Notes: generated by a model not told the origin, from the letters alone. Shown: positions 31,354 through 42,487, numbered from the stretch's first letter. The stretch is 64,000 bases of DNA from Ignavibacteriales bacterium (GCA_003599415.1 QZKB01000133.1:34481-98480); one strand, 5' to 3'. Numbers and translations: made by a program.

Positions 31354-33699
31354 TTATTTAAGAACAACAAATTTTCTGTTATAAAGTTTAGCTCCGTTAT
31401 TTAACGTAAAGAAATAAATTCCACTGGCAAGTCCGCCGGGAACATTTGAAACATCAAAATTGATTGTGTTATTTCCTTTTTGAGCATATCCTTTATATAA
31501 TGAAAATACTTTGTTTCCAAGAATATCATAAACAGAAAGCTCAACTACCTGCGCAGCAGGTAAATAAAATCTTATTGTTGTAACAGGATTAAAAGGATTC
31601 GGAAAATTCTGATTTAAACACACCTGATCCGGTACAAGCATTTCATTTCGATCATTCACATTAGTAACCACCGGTTCAGGAAAAACAGTTGATCCGCCAA
31701 GTTCATTATAGCGTTTTTTGAATTCCTGCATATACTGGTTTGCAATTTTGAAATCATGAATTATAAGTGTGTTCTCATCGTTATCTTCGTTGGCGGCACG
31801 TGACCAGTTGTGAGAACCTGTAATTACAATTGGATCTGATCCGGAATAAGCAGCATCAATAATTCCATATTTATGATGGAAAGTTGCCGACAGGTTATAA
31901 TCAAATACTTCGGATATCGGCTGCAGGTAAGTATATTCCGAACCATTATCATTAACATTATCAATAATTCCCCTTATATCCTTAGCGCCGGCATTGTACC
32001 TGTTCTTAATTGCATTAAAAATATTATTGCTTGTGAATGTAAGATTGCCAAAATAAATTGACGAATCAGCCGATGAAATTGCATTGCTTATTTGAGTTTC
32101 GGTCTGATCAGAAGGACTGAAATACAAATAAACCTGCTTTCCGGCAATTACAAATGAATGAGGAGTATTATTTGTTTTGTAAGGACCAAACTTTGCATTA
32201 GCAGAATTCGGAGTATCATTATTACTTCCCCACATTTCATCAAACTCTGTTGTATATGCATCGGCTAACTGTGCATCGTTTATCTCAACAACATTATTCT
32301 TCCATTCCAATTCAGATGAAGTAACATTCCAGGAACCTGTCCAAACCCAGTCATTATCAGTATTATTATCCCGCGCATCAAAAATGAAAAATTTATTATG
32401 CATAATTCCGTCCATTGCCGGGCGCTGACTCATTTTGATGCCTGCATTAAGAAGCATTTGCATTGAACTCTGCATTGTTCTGTTATCATAAACAATTCGT
32501 ACATTTACTCCACGGTTCTTAGCAGCAATTATTGCATTGGCAATGTCATTCATTCCGAAAAAACTATACAATGCAAGATCAATTGAATATGATGCTGAAT
32601 TTATCCTGTTCAGTAGTTTGTAAATAAAATTCGAACTGCCGTTTGCGTAATTCCCCTCAAGAGCAACGCTCGTATCAACACTAAAATTGAAGTAAACATT
32701 TATCTGTCCCTTTTCAGGATTTGCGGACAAAGTATAAAAGCTTTGTAGTGTTCCTTCACTTCTTCCGATTTCATTATCGGAATAAACTTCAAAATAATAT
32801 TTTGTAGAAGGCTCTAATTCATTTAAAGTAATTTTATGAAATGTTGTATCCTCATCAATGATGATCGAATCAATTTCTAGAGAAGTAGTCAATCCATACT
32901 TAACCTGTGAATTTCCTTTCCTCGAAGTGTTGAAAAAGATATTTGTAGTAGCTGAATCAACGCCTACAGCAAGAACCGGAGTTAAAATAATTGGTCTGCC
33001 GTCATCAATTAAATCTGATCTGAATCTTGGTAAAAGCTGGTAACCGGAGCTATACGGTGAAGAGTTATCATACTGACTGAGTATTCCGATAATATCAATC
33101 TCATCTGTTGGAATGGAAGTGCCGACAATTGAAGTAACATCTTTATCAATGCGTAATCCGCTTTCCAACTGACCGGTAGCATCAGTAATAGTATAATTTT
33201 TCCCGGATGATGATCCAATATCAAAAGTACCTGAACCATTTATTTTAACATTATTAATTCTGATTAAGCTGCTCTCAAACTCTTCAATACCATTCCACTG
33301 CTGATTCTTAATCTGATCAATAGTTACAATTAAAGTATCAAATAAACAACCGGATTTGTGTTTCGTAAATGATGATCCTGTTTTAGACATATCAAGTTCG
33401 GCAAGCCCGTTATAGTTTGTTAAAGTTGAAATAACAGTAACAGAATCTCCAATACTTACCTGGCTTGCAATTGTATTTCCGTAAACTGCAACTCCGCCGG
33501 TAGGATCCTGAATTGTTGCCGGGCCTGCGGTGCCAAGCTGGCTTGATGATGTTACAATTCCACTTACTTTAAATACCTGGTTAACTCCGACAGGTGCACC
33601 GTTTGCATCATTAGTCTTTACTGTAGAAATAGGAACAAGGTCCTGTGCAGTAATTAAGCCGACAAGAATTAAACAAAGAAAAAATATTTTTTTTATCAA
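31354..33699 (-). CDS. Secreted PLD-superfamily protein (putative nuclease/phosphodiesterase) with OB-fold-like N-terminus, Fn3-like domain and T9SS C-terminal sorting domain
   Basis: Signal peptide; IMHNKFFIFD...TGSWNVTSSE and FHHKYGIID...TGSHNWSRAANEDNDEN (two HKD motifs); QNFPNPFNPVTTIRFYLP...YNRKFVVLK. Confidence 0.85.
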   Translation of the reverse strand: MIKKIFFLCLILVGLITAQDLVPISTVKTNDANGAPVGVNQVFKVSGIVTSSSQLGTAGPATIQDPTGGVAVYGNTIASQVSIGDSVTVISTLTNYNGLAELDMSKTGSSFTKHKSGCLFDTLIVTIDQIKNQQWNGIEEFESSLIRINNVKINGSGTFDIGSSSGKNYTITDATGQLESGLRIDKDVTSIVGTSIPTDEIDIIGILSQYDNSSPYSSGYQLLPRFRSDLIDDGRPIILTPVLAVGVDSATTNIFFNTSRKGNSQVKYGLTTSLEIDSIIIDEDTTFHKITLNELEPSTKYYFEVYSDNEIGRSEGTLQSFYTLSANPEKGQINVYFNFSVDTSVALEGNYANGSSNFIYKLLNRINSASYSIDLALYSFFGMNDIANAIIAAKNRGVNVRIVYDNRTMQSSMQMLLNAGIKMSQRPAMDGIMHNKFFIFDARDNNTDNDWVWTGSWNVTSSELEWKNNVVEINDAQLADAYTTEFDEMWGSNNDTPNSANAKFGPYKTNNTPHSFVIAGKQVYLYFSPSDQTETQISNAISSADSSIYFGNLTFTSNNIFNAIKNRYNAGAKDIRGIIDNVNDNGSEYTYLQPISEVFDYNLSATFHHKYGIIDAAYSGSDPIVITGSHNWSRAANEDNDENTLIIHDFKIANQYMQEFKKRYNELGGSTVFPEPVVTNVNDRNEMLVPDQVCLNQNFPNPFNPVTTIRFYLPAAQVVELSVYDILGNKVFSLYKGYAQKGNNTINFDVSNVPGGLASGIYFFTLNNGAKLYNRKFVVLK

Positions 33700-34787
33700 T
33701 CAGTCTCCGTAGATAAAATGAATCGCAGAATTCTATTGTTGCCGGTATCAACAACATAGAGAGTCTTATCAAAGAAGGCAACTGCATGAGGAGATTTGAA
33801 AACTGCCGGACCGCCAAAGGATTGCAGTTCATCTCCGTACGAATTGAATTTATATATGCTATCCTTACCAGCATCGGCAATAAAGATATTGTCTAAATCA
33901 TCAATTGCAACATCTTCAGGTTGAGTAAATTTGTTTACACTCATCATCGTTGCGTTTGATGGTGACAGCTTGCTGACATAACCTGAGAATTCAGATGATT
34001 CTATATATTGAAGCCATTGTGTTCTGAAACTATTGTTTCCAACCAAAGTTAGAATGAAATCCATATTCCTCTTGTTAAAAGAAGTAAGCGAGCTTATTTT
34101 GTTAGCAGATAAAAGTCCTGTGCCTTCCGGAGTTAACAAAGGAACAGTACCGATTAATGTATCTGCTTTTACACTGTTCAATACAGCCTTCTTCTGATAA
34201 ATTAAAATTGCATTATCCGGATCAAATATACTTGAGTTGTTCGGCCCGATTCTGCTTACAAAAAAAGAATTATCATAGAATGCACAAACGCCTGTGTATT
34301 CTCTTCTTTTGGTTTCATTCAGGTAAAGAAAATCTTTAGCAGTAGGAATAATCCTCACTGGTACGGTATTTTCAATATTATGTCCGGCTGAGTACAAATC
34401 CAATTTATAAACAGCGCTGAAAGTTTCTGTCACTCCCTGGATTAAAGTATCAAACTCAGCACATACTATTAAATTGAGCTGATAATCCTGCGCCAAGGCA
34501 ATTGGATGTTTAATTGATCTTTTACCTAAAACCTGTCCTGCAAGATTAAGCATTACAATCTGGTCATTGTCTGTATCTGCTACATATAAAAACGGTTCAC
34601 GTCCCACAAGAATGTCCTGTGGATTATTAAAACCTGTCCAGTCGGGATTTTGCTTGACGTATACAGTGTCATTAATCTTACCTGTATCGGTATCTTCTGT
34701 TGCAGTTATTTTGTCAAGGTCGAGTTTCCCGGTATTGCATCCTGAAAATAAAACTACGGCTGCAAGTAATAAATAAACTATCTTCAT
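33696..34787 (-). CDS. Lipoprotein with NHL/six-bladed beta-propeller repeats
   Basis: Lipobox LLAAVVLFSGCNTGK; PQDILVGREPFLYVADTDNDQIVMLN, DLDNIFIADAGKDSIYKFN, FDKTLYVVDTGNNRILRF; start refined. Confidence 0.8.
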   Translation of the reverse strand: MKIVYLLLAAVVLFSGCNTGKLDLDKITATEDTDTGKINDTVYVKQNPDWTGFNNPQDILVGREPFLYVADTDNDQIVMLNLAGQVLGKRSIKHPIALAQDYQLNLIVCAEFDTLIQGVTETFSAVYKLDLYSAGHNIENTVPVRIIPTAKDFLYLNETKRREYTGVCAFYDNSFFVSRIGPNNSSIFDPDNAILIYQKKAVLNSVKADTLIGTVPLLTPEGTGLLSANKISSLTSFNKRNMDFILTLVGNNSFRTQWLQYIESSEFSGYVSKLSPSNATMMSVNKFTQPEDVAIDDLDNIFIADAGKDSIYKFNSYGDELQSFGGPAVFKSPHAVAFFDKTLYVVDTGNNRILRFILSTETD

Positions 34788-34842
34788 CTTATAAATCATT
34801 TTTGTCTGTATTGAAAAAATCTTTACTCTGTTAGAACGCATT

Positions 34843-35820
34843 TTACAAACCTAAAATAAGTGAGAATCTGTGAGCGGAACCTAATCTGGTGAAATTTGCA
34901 AAAGCATAATCAACACTTACATTAACACTACTTAGCGGCATGTTTAGACCGGCACCAAAAGTATAATTCTGTTCTTCAACATTAAACTTATAACCTCCTC
35001 TAAGGAAGAAGAAATTATAAAATTTATATTCGGCACCGAGAGAAACGTTTTCACTATTATCATTCGGGTGATTTAGCTGCACTGATGTTGTAATCATATG
35101 ATTCTCAGTCTGGTATGGTTCAAACGCAAATCCAATTCTGAAAATTGTTGGAGGCGAGAAGGATTGCCAGTCTGATTTCTTAGTCTTATCCAATAGCGTT
35201 ACTTCACCATCCGGGGCAAGGTTATTGCCAAAGTTTGAAACGGTAACTGCAAATCTTGTAGAACCTAATCCTGTCCAGTAGAATGTACCAAGGTCAACCA
35301 TTACTCCCCGCATCTTAAGCTTATCGAGTGTCTCTTCTATATATTTAATCGTACCGCCAAAGCTGAACTGTTCAGTCATTTTTCTTGAATAAGTAAGGGC
35401 AAAAGCAATATCTCCATAACTGAAATACTCGCCTGTTCCCTGCGGCATAAACTCGGTAGTAACCTTCATATCTTCCATATGCAAAGCAGTTACAGAAGCG
35501 CCTATAACATCATTTGAAGTAAGATGATAAACTGCTCCGGCAAATTCATGTTTAATGTCCACAAGCCATTCATTGTGAGAAAATATAACTTCATTTTTAG
35601 AAGACTGAACAAGACCGGCGGGATTCCAATATAAAGCCGAAGCATCATTAGCAACTGCAACAAAGGCATCACCCATTGCAGAAGCTCTTCCACCTACTCC
35701 TATCTTAAGGAATTGAAGTCCGGATATACCGGCACGCTGACCACCTAACGTTGGAAACAACTGTGCTTTCGTTTCAACGAACAAACTTACAATAAGGATT
35801 AAAAAAATTATTTTCTTCAT
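34843..35820 (-). CDS. PorV/PorQ family outer membrane beta-barrel protein
   Basis: GLQFLKIGVGGRASAMGDAFVAVANDASALYWNPAGLV, typical of PorV/UPF0164-like proteins. Confidence 0.85.
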   Translation of the reverse strand: MKKIIFLILIVSLFVETKAQLFPTLGGQRAGISGLQFLKIGVGGRASAMGDAFVAVANDASALYWNPAGLVQSSKNEVIFSHNEWLVDIKHEFAGAVYHLTSNDVIGASVTALHMEDMKVTTEFMPQGTGEYFSYGDIAFALTYSRKMTEQFSFGGTIKYIEETLDKLKMRGVMVDLGTFYWTGLGSTRFAVTVSNFGNNLAPDGEVTLLDKTKKSDWQSFSPPTIFRIGFAFEPYQTENHMITTSVQLNHPNDNSENVSLGAEYKFYNFFFLRGGYKFNVEEQNYTFGAGLNMPLSSVNVSVDYAFANFTRLGSAHRFSLILGL

Positions 35821-35833
35821 ACTCTATATTTTT

Positions 35834-35892
35834 TCTTTGCATCTTTGTGTTTGGACGGTAAAGAATCCTTAACCGGCACAAAGCGTCAAAGG
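35834..35892. repeat. Degenerate copy of an intergenic inverted repeat (CTTTGCATCTTTGTGTTTGGACGG...CCGGCACAAAGCGTCAAAG)
   Basis: Resembles the better-preserved copy at 45751-45816. Confidence 0.45.
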
Positions 35893-35894
35893 TT

Positions 35895-38702
35895 TTAAAA
35901 TCTAATACTCATTCCGAATTTTACATTTCTTCTGGTTAAATATCTTGCCGGATCAGTTTGATAAGGCGAAATAGGCGCCTGATAATCCGGGTATAACGGA
36001 TCATTCCATGTTAAAGGAGTCGGATCACCAACTTCATAAGCTTCACCGGTAACAGGATTTATAATTGCCGAATTCTTGGTATCAAGCAGATTATTAACTT
36101 CAACAAACACACTTAACTTTATTCTTCCGATTGAAAAATATTTTTCAAAATTTAAATCAATCCAGAACCAGTCGGCACCAATCTTTGCATACCTGTTTTT
36201 TCTGTCTGAGTCATATTCAGGTCTGCCGTTAGCTTCATAATTTCCTGTAAAATAATAACCCGTGTATCTCTTACCTGATTCGTAAAAGAATCTAAGATAA
36301 ATGTTATAGTCATCTAAAATTCCCGGCAGGAAGCCAAATAAAGGATTTCCTTTTTCAACATTAAATGTTGTTGTTAATGTACCGGTAAACGGCCTGTCCC
36401 AGGACATATATTCTTCTTTTATAGATTCATCAAGATCACCGCGTTCAATTAGCACACCTTCATCTGCAGAAGAACTTTTACCGGTTATGATTGCATAAGA
36501 AAATGAACCGACTCCGGTAAACCATTTTCCTATTCTTTTGCGGTATTCAAGTTCAAGTCCTCTCGAACGTGCATAATCCATATTTGCATAAGTTATAAAA
36601 CTTTGTGTTGCAAAACGTGCAGAAGTGATTTTAGCGCTGCGTGTTCTTATATAATCAAAAATGTCTTTATAATATGCCGTAATAGTAAATACGTCATCTT
36701 CCGAGAATTGATTTTTTAATCCAAGCTCATAAGATACAGTTGTTTCCGGATCAAGGTTCGGATTCCCGAATTTCTGGAATGAGGATTTTGCAGATGTAGG
36801 ATTCAACTTTGCATAAACAAATTGCGGCTTTGGCCATTTGCTAAAGTGACCATAAGAAAAGAATAAAACCTGGTTATCTGAAATAGGATGTGAAATACCA
36901 AGTCTTGGACTTAACCTTGCCTTAAATCTTCTGCCAAAGAAATTATAAGTATTCTCTTTATACTCCTGTCTAATCTGGTCCGGAATAGTAATTACATCCG
37001 GGTTATCAACTGCATCATCAACATATTTACCCGGGAACCAATAATCAACTCTAAGACCGAAGTTCAGAATCATTCCACTGAAATTAATATTATCCTGCGC
37101 ATAAAATGCGCCTGTTGCAGGGTAAACTTTATAATAGTCATTATTCAAACCAAGAGTACCAATCCACGGTTTATAAATATCAAGCAGCTGCATTTCAGTT
37201 AATGAAAGATTAAAGCCTGCTTTAAATTTATTTTTTTCATCAAAGAAACTTGTAACATCACCCCTTATAGAAAATTCATCATAATGGTGATCGTGCCAGG
37301 TGAATGGATTACCAACATCCCAGAAACCATCACCCGGTATTACCCTGATTGAATCCGTGTTGGTGTTGTAATACTCAATCGGGAAGTTTGTAATATCCTG
37401 CGGTTCTACATATTCATTATAATTTCTTCCGTTGGCATCAGAACGTAAGTGAGTAAAATATTTGCTAAGCTTTAATTCATAAAACGTTTTTTGATTCAGC
37501 GTGTGCGTCCAGGTTAAGGTATTATAAATATTTAAATGAGTATAAACGTTTGCATTATCAAGTATATTCTGGAATTCATACTGGTAACCGGGACTTGGTT
37601 CAACATATTCAAGATTTGACTGAAGCGATTGAGAATTCTGGTTGATGTCAATGGATTCATTGAATGAATAAACCAGCTTCATTGTAGGCGAAATTTTATA
37701 TGTTAGTTTCGCTAAACCGTACCAGCTGTTTTCTTCGCGCGGAGCAAATCTTGTCCCATTAAAAATTGATGAATACAATCTTCTTGAAGTTGCTTTATTA
37801 TATCCCTGTGTAATACCATCACTTAAACCTACATAAAAGTTACCGAAGAAAAATAATTCTCCCGGAAGTTGAACACCTAATGCGGGCAATAAATATTTTG
37901 TCAAAGGTTCAGGTCCGCTTAAATTTGCTTCAACAACATCAAGATTAAAAACATGATTTGATTCTTTATTGCCCCAGTTATCGCGTTTATAAGAAAGATA
38001 ACCGCGGTAACCTTCGCCACCTTCTCTTGTTTTAACATTAACAATACCGGAAGTAGCCTGACCAAATTCGGCATTGAACCCGCCGGTTATAACTTCCATT
38101 TCTTCAATTGAATTAGCGCTCAACTGTAAACCGAAACCAGTACCAGATAAAGGATCCTGAACGGAAACGCCGTCAATTAAAAATGCGTTCTCATAACTTC
38201 TGCCGCCCCGGATATGAATTGCATTATCTGATTTGATAACACCTGCCTGCTGAGTAACAAGATCATTTACGTTCTCAACAACAGCCATCTCAATCTCATC
38301 ACGTGAAATTGTTTTTTTACTTTGTGTTTCCTCAACATCAACAAGCGGTTTTTCGCCGATGATTACAATGTCCTTATCCATTGTAAGGGCAGTTTCCGTC
38401 ATGTTAACATCCAAGGTTTTTGGTTTGCTGCTCTCTATTTTTATACCTGTAAACTGAGTTGTCTTGTAACCAATAAATGAAAACTCAATGGTGTATGTTC
38501 CTTCATTTACATTATTAATAACATATTTCCCGTTAACATCTGTAACTGCACCGTAATATGTACCTTTCACAACAACATTCACCCCGGGCAACGGGTCATT
38601 GGTTCTATCATCAACAATCTTACCTTCAAGTCTTCCCTTGGATTGAGCAAAGGAAACAACTGAAACAAGTATCAAAATAAAATATGTAAAAAATTTTGTC
38701 AT
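35895..38702 (-). CDS. TonB-dependent receptor with carboxypeptidase-regulatory-like N-terminal domain
   Basis: GRLEGKIVDDRTNDPLPGVNVVVKGTYYGAVTDVNGKYVI; plug IHIRGGRSYENAFLIDGVSVQDP; C-terminal NVKFGMSIRF. Confidence 0.93.
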   Translation of the reverse strand: MTKFFTYFILILVSVVSFAQSKGRLEGKIVDDRTNDPLPGVNVVVKGTYYGAVTDVNGKYVINNVNEGTYTIEFSFIGYKTTQFTGIKIESSKPKTLDVNMTETALTMDKDIVIIGEKPLVDVEETQSKKTISRDEIEMAVVENVNDLVTQQAGVIKSDNAIHIRGGRSYENAFLIDGVSVQDPLSGTGFGLQLSANSIEEMEVITGGFNAEFGQATSGIVNVKTREGGEGYRGYLSYKRDNWGNKESNHVFNLDVVEANLSGPEPLTKYLLPALGVQLPGELFFFGNFYVGLSDGITQGYNKATSRRLYSSIFNGTRFAPREENSWYGLAKLTYKISPTMKLVYSFNESIDINQNSQSLQSNLEYVEPSPGYQYEFQNILDNANVYTHLNIYNTLTWTHTLNQKTFYELKLSKYFTHLRSDANGRNYNEYVEPQDITNFPIEYYNTNTDSIRVIPGDGFWDVGNPFTWHDHHYDEFSIRGDVTSFFDEKNKFKAGFNLSLTEMQLLDIYKPWIGTLGLNNDYYKVYPATGAFYAQDNINFSGMILNFGLRVDYWFPGKYVDDAVDNPDVITIPDQIRQEYKENTYNFFGRRFKARLSPRLGISHPISDNQVLFFSYGHFSKWPKPQFVYAKLNPTSAKSSFQKFGNPNLDPETTVSYELGLKNQFSEDDVFTITAYYKDIFDYIRTRSAKITSARFATQSFITYANMDYARSRGLELEYRKRIGKWFTGVGSFSYAIITGKSSSADEGVLIERGDLDESIKEEYMSWDRPFTGTLTTTFNVEKGNPLFGFLPGILDDYNIYLRFFYESGKRYTGYYFTGNYEANGRPEYDSDRKNRYAKIGADWFWIDLNFEKYFSIGRIKLSVFVEVNNLLDTKNSAIINPVTGEAYEVGDPTPLTWNDPLYPDYQAPISPYQTDPARYLTRRNVKFGMSIRF

Positions 38703-40246
38703 GGAGTTAATCCGAAATCATCAAAGAAAACTTTTTCAAAAAGTGTTTTAACGTTAGTCTGAATGCTGTTCGTCTTGTTCAACGGCAAACCGATAAAGAA
38801 AAGTTTTTTGTCAATATCTCTAAACGCAATTGCTTTATTTGTCGAAAGCGTTGTTGCTTCAACATTGTAAACCGGGATAGCGCTGCCTGCCAAAGGATAG
38901 AAAGTTCTTATCCTGAATATTGTTGTGGAAGTTCTTAAAACAGGGTAAGGTAATGATGCATCGCTGGCAGTAACGGTAGAATTTCCAATTAATGAGTTGG
39001 TAAAGTTTTTACCGTTCATTGTACCGGCCGAATCAATTGGTAAGAAAGATTGCAGTTCCTGCTGATCAATTGTTTGCGGGAATATCATTGAGAAAAATAT
39101 CTTGCCGCCGTTATTAACAAATTTCTTTGTCACCAGAGTAGCAAGCGTTAAAGAAGGATTATTGTCCGTGTACCAGAAAAGATATTTGAAAAGCTTTAAG
39201 GTTTCGTAAAACGTAACTGTTTCGTATGGTACTTTATTCTTTGCCAGGTCCCACACATCGTATTTATTTTTAACGGAACCGTTGCCTAATGAATCAAACA
39301 TCATCTTATAAAAAGATTGAGCGTTATCTGCAGTCTGGTAATCATCAAGAATAAGAAGTTTGCCCGCCGGCTTTTTAACATACCATTTTTTATTATCGCC
39401 GGGCAAAGGAATAAATTTACTTTTAGCGCCTGAAATATCTTCCGCCTGAATATAAAAGATGTTATTATCATTCAGTTTAATTCCGGATAATTTTTCCGGA
39501 TTAATGCCGCTTTCCAAACCGTTAATCAGAACCTCGGCTTTATAATCAGTAGTTGAATAATCTTTTACCCTGATAAGAATTAACCGGGTTGCTCCGGGTA
39601 AAGAAATAAAGTTTGTGGTGTCATTTAACGAGATATTGATTTTCAGAATTGTCTCGTCACCATCAATATCGGATGCTTCCCAGCCGAAACTCATAACCGG
39701 GAAAGAAGTGTCCGGCAAAACAGAAAGAGCATTCCATTCAACAACAGGTGCGGAGTTCTTAATTGGATATTTAATTTGAGCAGGAGTCGGATCAATTACG
39801 CCAATATCATAAAACGAATCGCCCTTATCATAAACACCATTTTTATTTTTATCCAGGTATGGTTCTGGTCCGTAATTAATTCCATTTTGAACAATTGAAT
39901 TATCGTAAACGCCGTTACCAGCATTATCAACAGCAGAAACTTTGAAATAGTAACTTGTATCTTTAGCGCCAATCTGCAATGCAAATGTGCTGTCGTTAGA
40001 AGATGAAAAATGCCAGTTTAAATTATCCCAGGTAAAATAATAACCAACAATTAAACCGTCCGGGTCATCACCCCACCAGTGAACCTGAACCTTGCTTTGC
40101 TGCTTTGATATTTCGGTATCAGGGTAAAGCGAGATAAATGTTTCCGGCGCTTTATTGCCAATGAGATTATCCGTAATCTTCTCATTGCATGAAGCTAACA
40201 GAAGTATCAATAAAATTAAAAATGTATTTCGAAAATATTTCATCAC
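38699..40246 (-). CDS. Putative outer membrane lipoprotein, function unknown
   Basis: LILLLASCNEK lipobox; 4-bp overlap with the TonB receptor gene. Confidence 0.7.
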   Translation of the reverse strand: MMKYFRNTFLILLILLLASCNEKITDNLIGNKAPETFISLYPDTEISKQQSKVQVHWWGDDPDGLIVGYYFTWDNLNWHFSSSNDSTFALQIGAKDTSYYFKVSAVDNAGNGVYDNSIVQNGINYGPEPYLDKNKNGVYDKGDSFYDIGVIDPTPAQIKYPIKNSAPVVEWNALSVLPDTSFPVMSFGWEASDIDGDETILKINISLNDTTNFISLPGATRLILIRVKDYSTTDYKAEVLINGLESGINPEKLSGIKLNDNNIFYIQAEDISGAKSKFIPLPGDNKKWYVKKPAGKLLILDDYQTADNAQSFYKMMFDSLGNGSVKNKYDVWDLAKNKVPYETVTFYETLKLFKYLFWYTDNNPSLTLATLVTKKFVNNGGKIFFSMIFPQTIDQQELQSFLPIDSAGTMNGKNFTNSLIGNSTVTASDASLPYPVLRTSTTIFRIRTFYPLAGSAIPVYNVEATTLSTNKAIAFRDIDKKLFFIGLPLNKTNSIQTNVKTLFEKVFFDDFGLTP

Positions 40247-40261
40247 ATCAAATTATAATTT

Positions 40262-40297
40262 AAAAAATATGATATCCCGGGAATACCGGGACATCAT
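40262..40297 (-). terminator. Rho-independent terminator after gene 40309
   Basis: Stem ATGATaTCCCGG / CCGGGAcATCAT followed on minus strand by ATTTTTT. Confidence 0.7.
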
Positions 40298-40308
40298 CCT
40301 GAAAACAT

Positions 40309-42453
40309 TTATTTAACAAGCATCATCTTCTTTGTAAAGTTGTAATCGCCGGCCTGAATCTGGTACAAATAAATTCCGGACGTCATATTGTCAGCATTAA
40401 AAATAACTTTGTATTCACCTGCTTTCTGGTTAGAATTAACAAGTGTTTTTACTTCCTGACCAAGCACATTAAATATCTTAACCTTAACAAATCCATCCTT
40501 TGGAATGCTGTAGGCGATTACAGTTGACGGATTGAAAGGATTAGGATAGTTCTGTGCTAAATTATATGATGCTGTTCTAACATCTTTTTTATCTTCAACT
40601 GAAACAGGAATATATCCAACGAAGTCATCATTCTTTCTTGGACACAACTTATAATTGCTGAATGACTGCCATAAAACACCCGAAAGACTTTCAAATTTAT
40701 CGCCAATCAGTAATTCTACATTAGGAACAACAACCATCGATGAATCCCAAAGGTTATGATACTTACTGTTGCCATCCTGCAATTCCACTCTTGTATTAAC
40801 ATTTGAAACATCTGCAACTAAAATTTCGCCGTAATTATAATTTGTTCCGGCATTTGGACCATGACCACCGTCAGCGTTATCATCTGTTACATTAAGGTCT
40901 GTATATTTAATCAAAACACCTTCGTACATTTCTGCACTTAGGGTTCCATTTGATAAAGTACCAATACCAGATGTAGATACCTCAGTTGCTTCTGGAACAG
41001 GGTTGTTAGATGATTGAACAATGATCTGAGAGATTGTATCAATTCTTGTATTGTTATTACTCTCAACAATAACACCGGAAACAGTAACTAGGTCACCTTT
41101 CTTTAATGTTAATGGTTCAACACCATACAGCCATATACCGCTCCATGGTCCATTTCCGTTCTGCATATAAACTCTTGCTCCACCTGATCCGCCATCACCA
41201 TTTAAATCAGATGTATCTGCCGAAACCACTCCAGAAACGGTAACATGATAATTATTAAATCCTGTGTACCCGCTTCCAAATGGTGAAAACTGAATATCCT
41301 GGATTATAAGATCACGGTTAAGCACGAGGTAGAAATAATTGCTTTTTGCAGTATCGGCAGGAGTCATTGAAGTATTACCAGTATTATCTGTTGCTTTAAT
41401 AAAGAATTCAACAAGTGCTGAATCTTTTACTCCGGGAATTGTACCTACCAATAAAGTTGTGTCTGCTGACTTCGTCATTGCAATACTATCAAAAGCAGCG
41501 CCGTTCAAACTATAAAAAACTTTTGCGTCTTTTACCCAGCCATCAGGATCTTTAATTGTAGCAGAAACATTAACAGGTGCATCAGGTCCAACCACATCAA
41601 CATTTCTCCTTATGTTTGCGATAGAAGGAGGATAAACTGAAATTTTCATATCGTTTGGATAGATCGGAACAAGGTAATAACCATAGTCGTCATTCCTTGT
41701 AGTAACTATTCCGCGAATATAATCAAGTACGCTGCCATTAATAGGTGGATCATAATCTCGTAATTTTATACTGCTTCTTTTGTAATAACAGGACTGACCA
41801 TAAATCATAATTTTATTTCCCTGGTCATCATTTATTACGAATGTATTTGTAGCGCTTGTACCTGCATCTCTGTCGCTTGTTATAACATTTCTGAACTCAA
41901 CATACATACCTTCATATTTTTCTGCTTCATTTTTAAGCTTATTATTCTCTTTGATATCAGAAAGTTTAAGAACTATAGGGTCAGGTCTTTTAGGCAATTG
42001 TTCAACAATATTTACCGGGGTAACCGGATTTAATAACATCATGAGCTCTGTTGTAGTATTGTACTCAGTAACAACACCTGTAAATTCAACTACCTGGGCT
42101 GTATCAACCAGATCAAAGAATGTATTCTGAACACCAGCAGTACTGGTATCATTCTGAAGTACATTTAAACCGCACCATGCGCTGTCATTCGGATCCTGGA
42201 TGTATGTCACCCATCTTCCACCAGCTGAAATAATTATATGTCTGTTTGATGAAGGATCAACAACCGGGCTAACCATAATAACGCCTCTTACTCTTACGGT
42301 ATCACCGTTAAGAGGAGAAGGAGCATCGCCTTTAGCAATAACAGAGTCAGCGAGGTATTGAATATCCCGTAAACTAACAAGCGGATATTCAGTTTGAGCA
42401 AACTGGGATACCATCGCGAGCAAGACAAATAAAAATAGTAAACGTGTTTTCAT
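40309..42453 (-). CDS. Secreted protein with OB-fold-like repeats and T9SS C-terminal sorting domain
   Basis: Signal peptide; VRVRGVIMVSP..., VTVSGVVSADTSDLNG..., LVTVSGVIVESNNNTRID; QNYPNPFNPSTVIAYSIPKDGFVKVKIFNVLGQEVKTLVN. Confidence 0.75.
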   Translation of the reverse strand: MKTRLLFLFVLLAMVSQFAQTEYPLVSLRDIQYLADSVIAKGDAPSPLNGDTVRVRGVIMVSPVVDPSSNRHIIISAGGRWVTYIQDPNDSAWCGLNVLQNDTSTAGVQNTFFDLVDTAQVVEFTGVVTEYNTTTELMMLLNPVTPVNIVEQLPKRPDPIVLKLSDIKENNKLKNEAEKYEGMYVEFRNVITSDRDAGTSATNTFVINDDQGNKIMIYGQSCYYKRSSIKLRDYDPPINGSVLDYIRGIVTTRNDDYGYYLVPIYPNDMKISVYPPSIANIRRNVDVVGPDAPVNVSATIKDPDGWVKDAKVFYSLNGAAFDSIAMTKSADTTLLVGTIPGVKDSALVEFFIKATDNTGNTSMTPADTAKSNYFYLVLNRDLIIQDIQFSPFGSGYTGFNNYHVTVSGVVSADTSDLNGDGGSGGARVYMQNGNGPWSGIWLYGVEPLTLKKGDLVTVSGVIVESNNNTRIDTISQIIVQSSNNPVPEATEVSTSGIGTLSNGTLSAEMYEGVLIKYTDLNVTDDNADGGHGPNAGTNYNYGEILVADVSNVNTRVELQDGNSKYHNLWDSSMVVVPNVELLIGDKFESLSGVLWQSFSNYKLCPRKNDDFVGYIPVSVEDKKDVRTASYNLAQNYPNPFNPSTVIAYSIPKDGFVKVKIFNVLGQEVKTLVNSNQKAGEYKVIFNADNMTSGIYLYQIQAGDYNFTKKMMLVK

Positions 42454-42487
42454 TTATTCTCCAAATGAATTTTCTTTATAAACTTTT

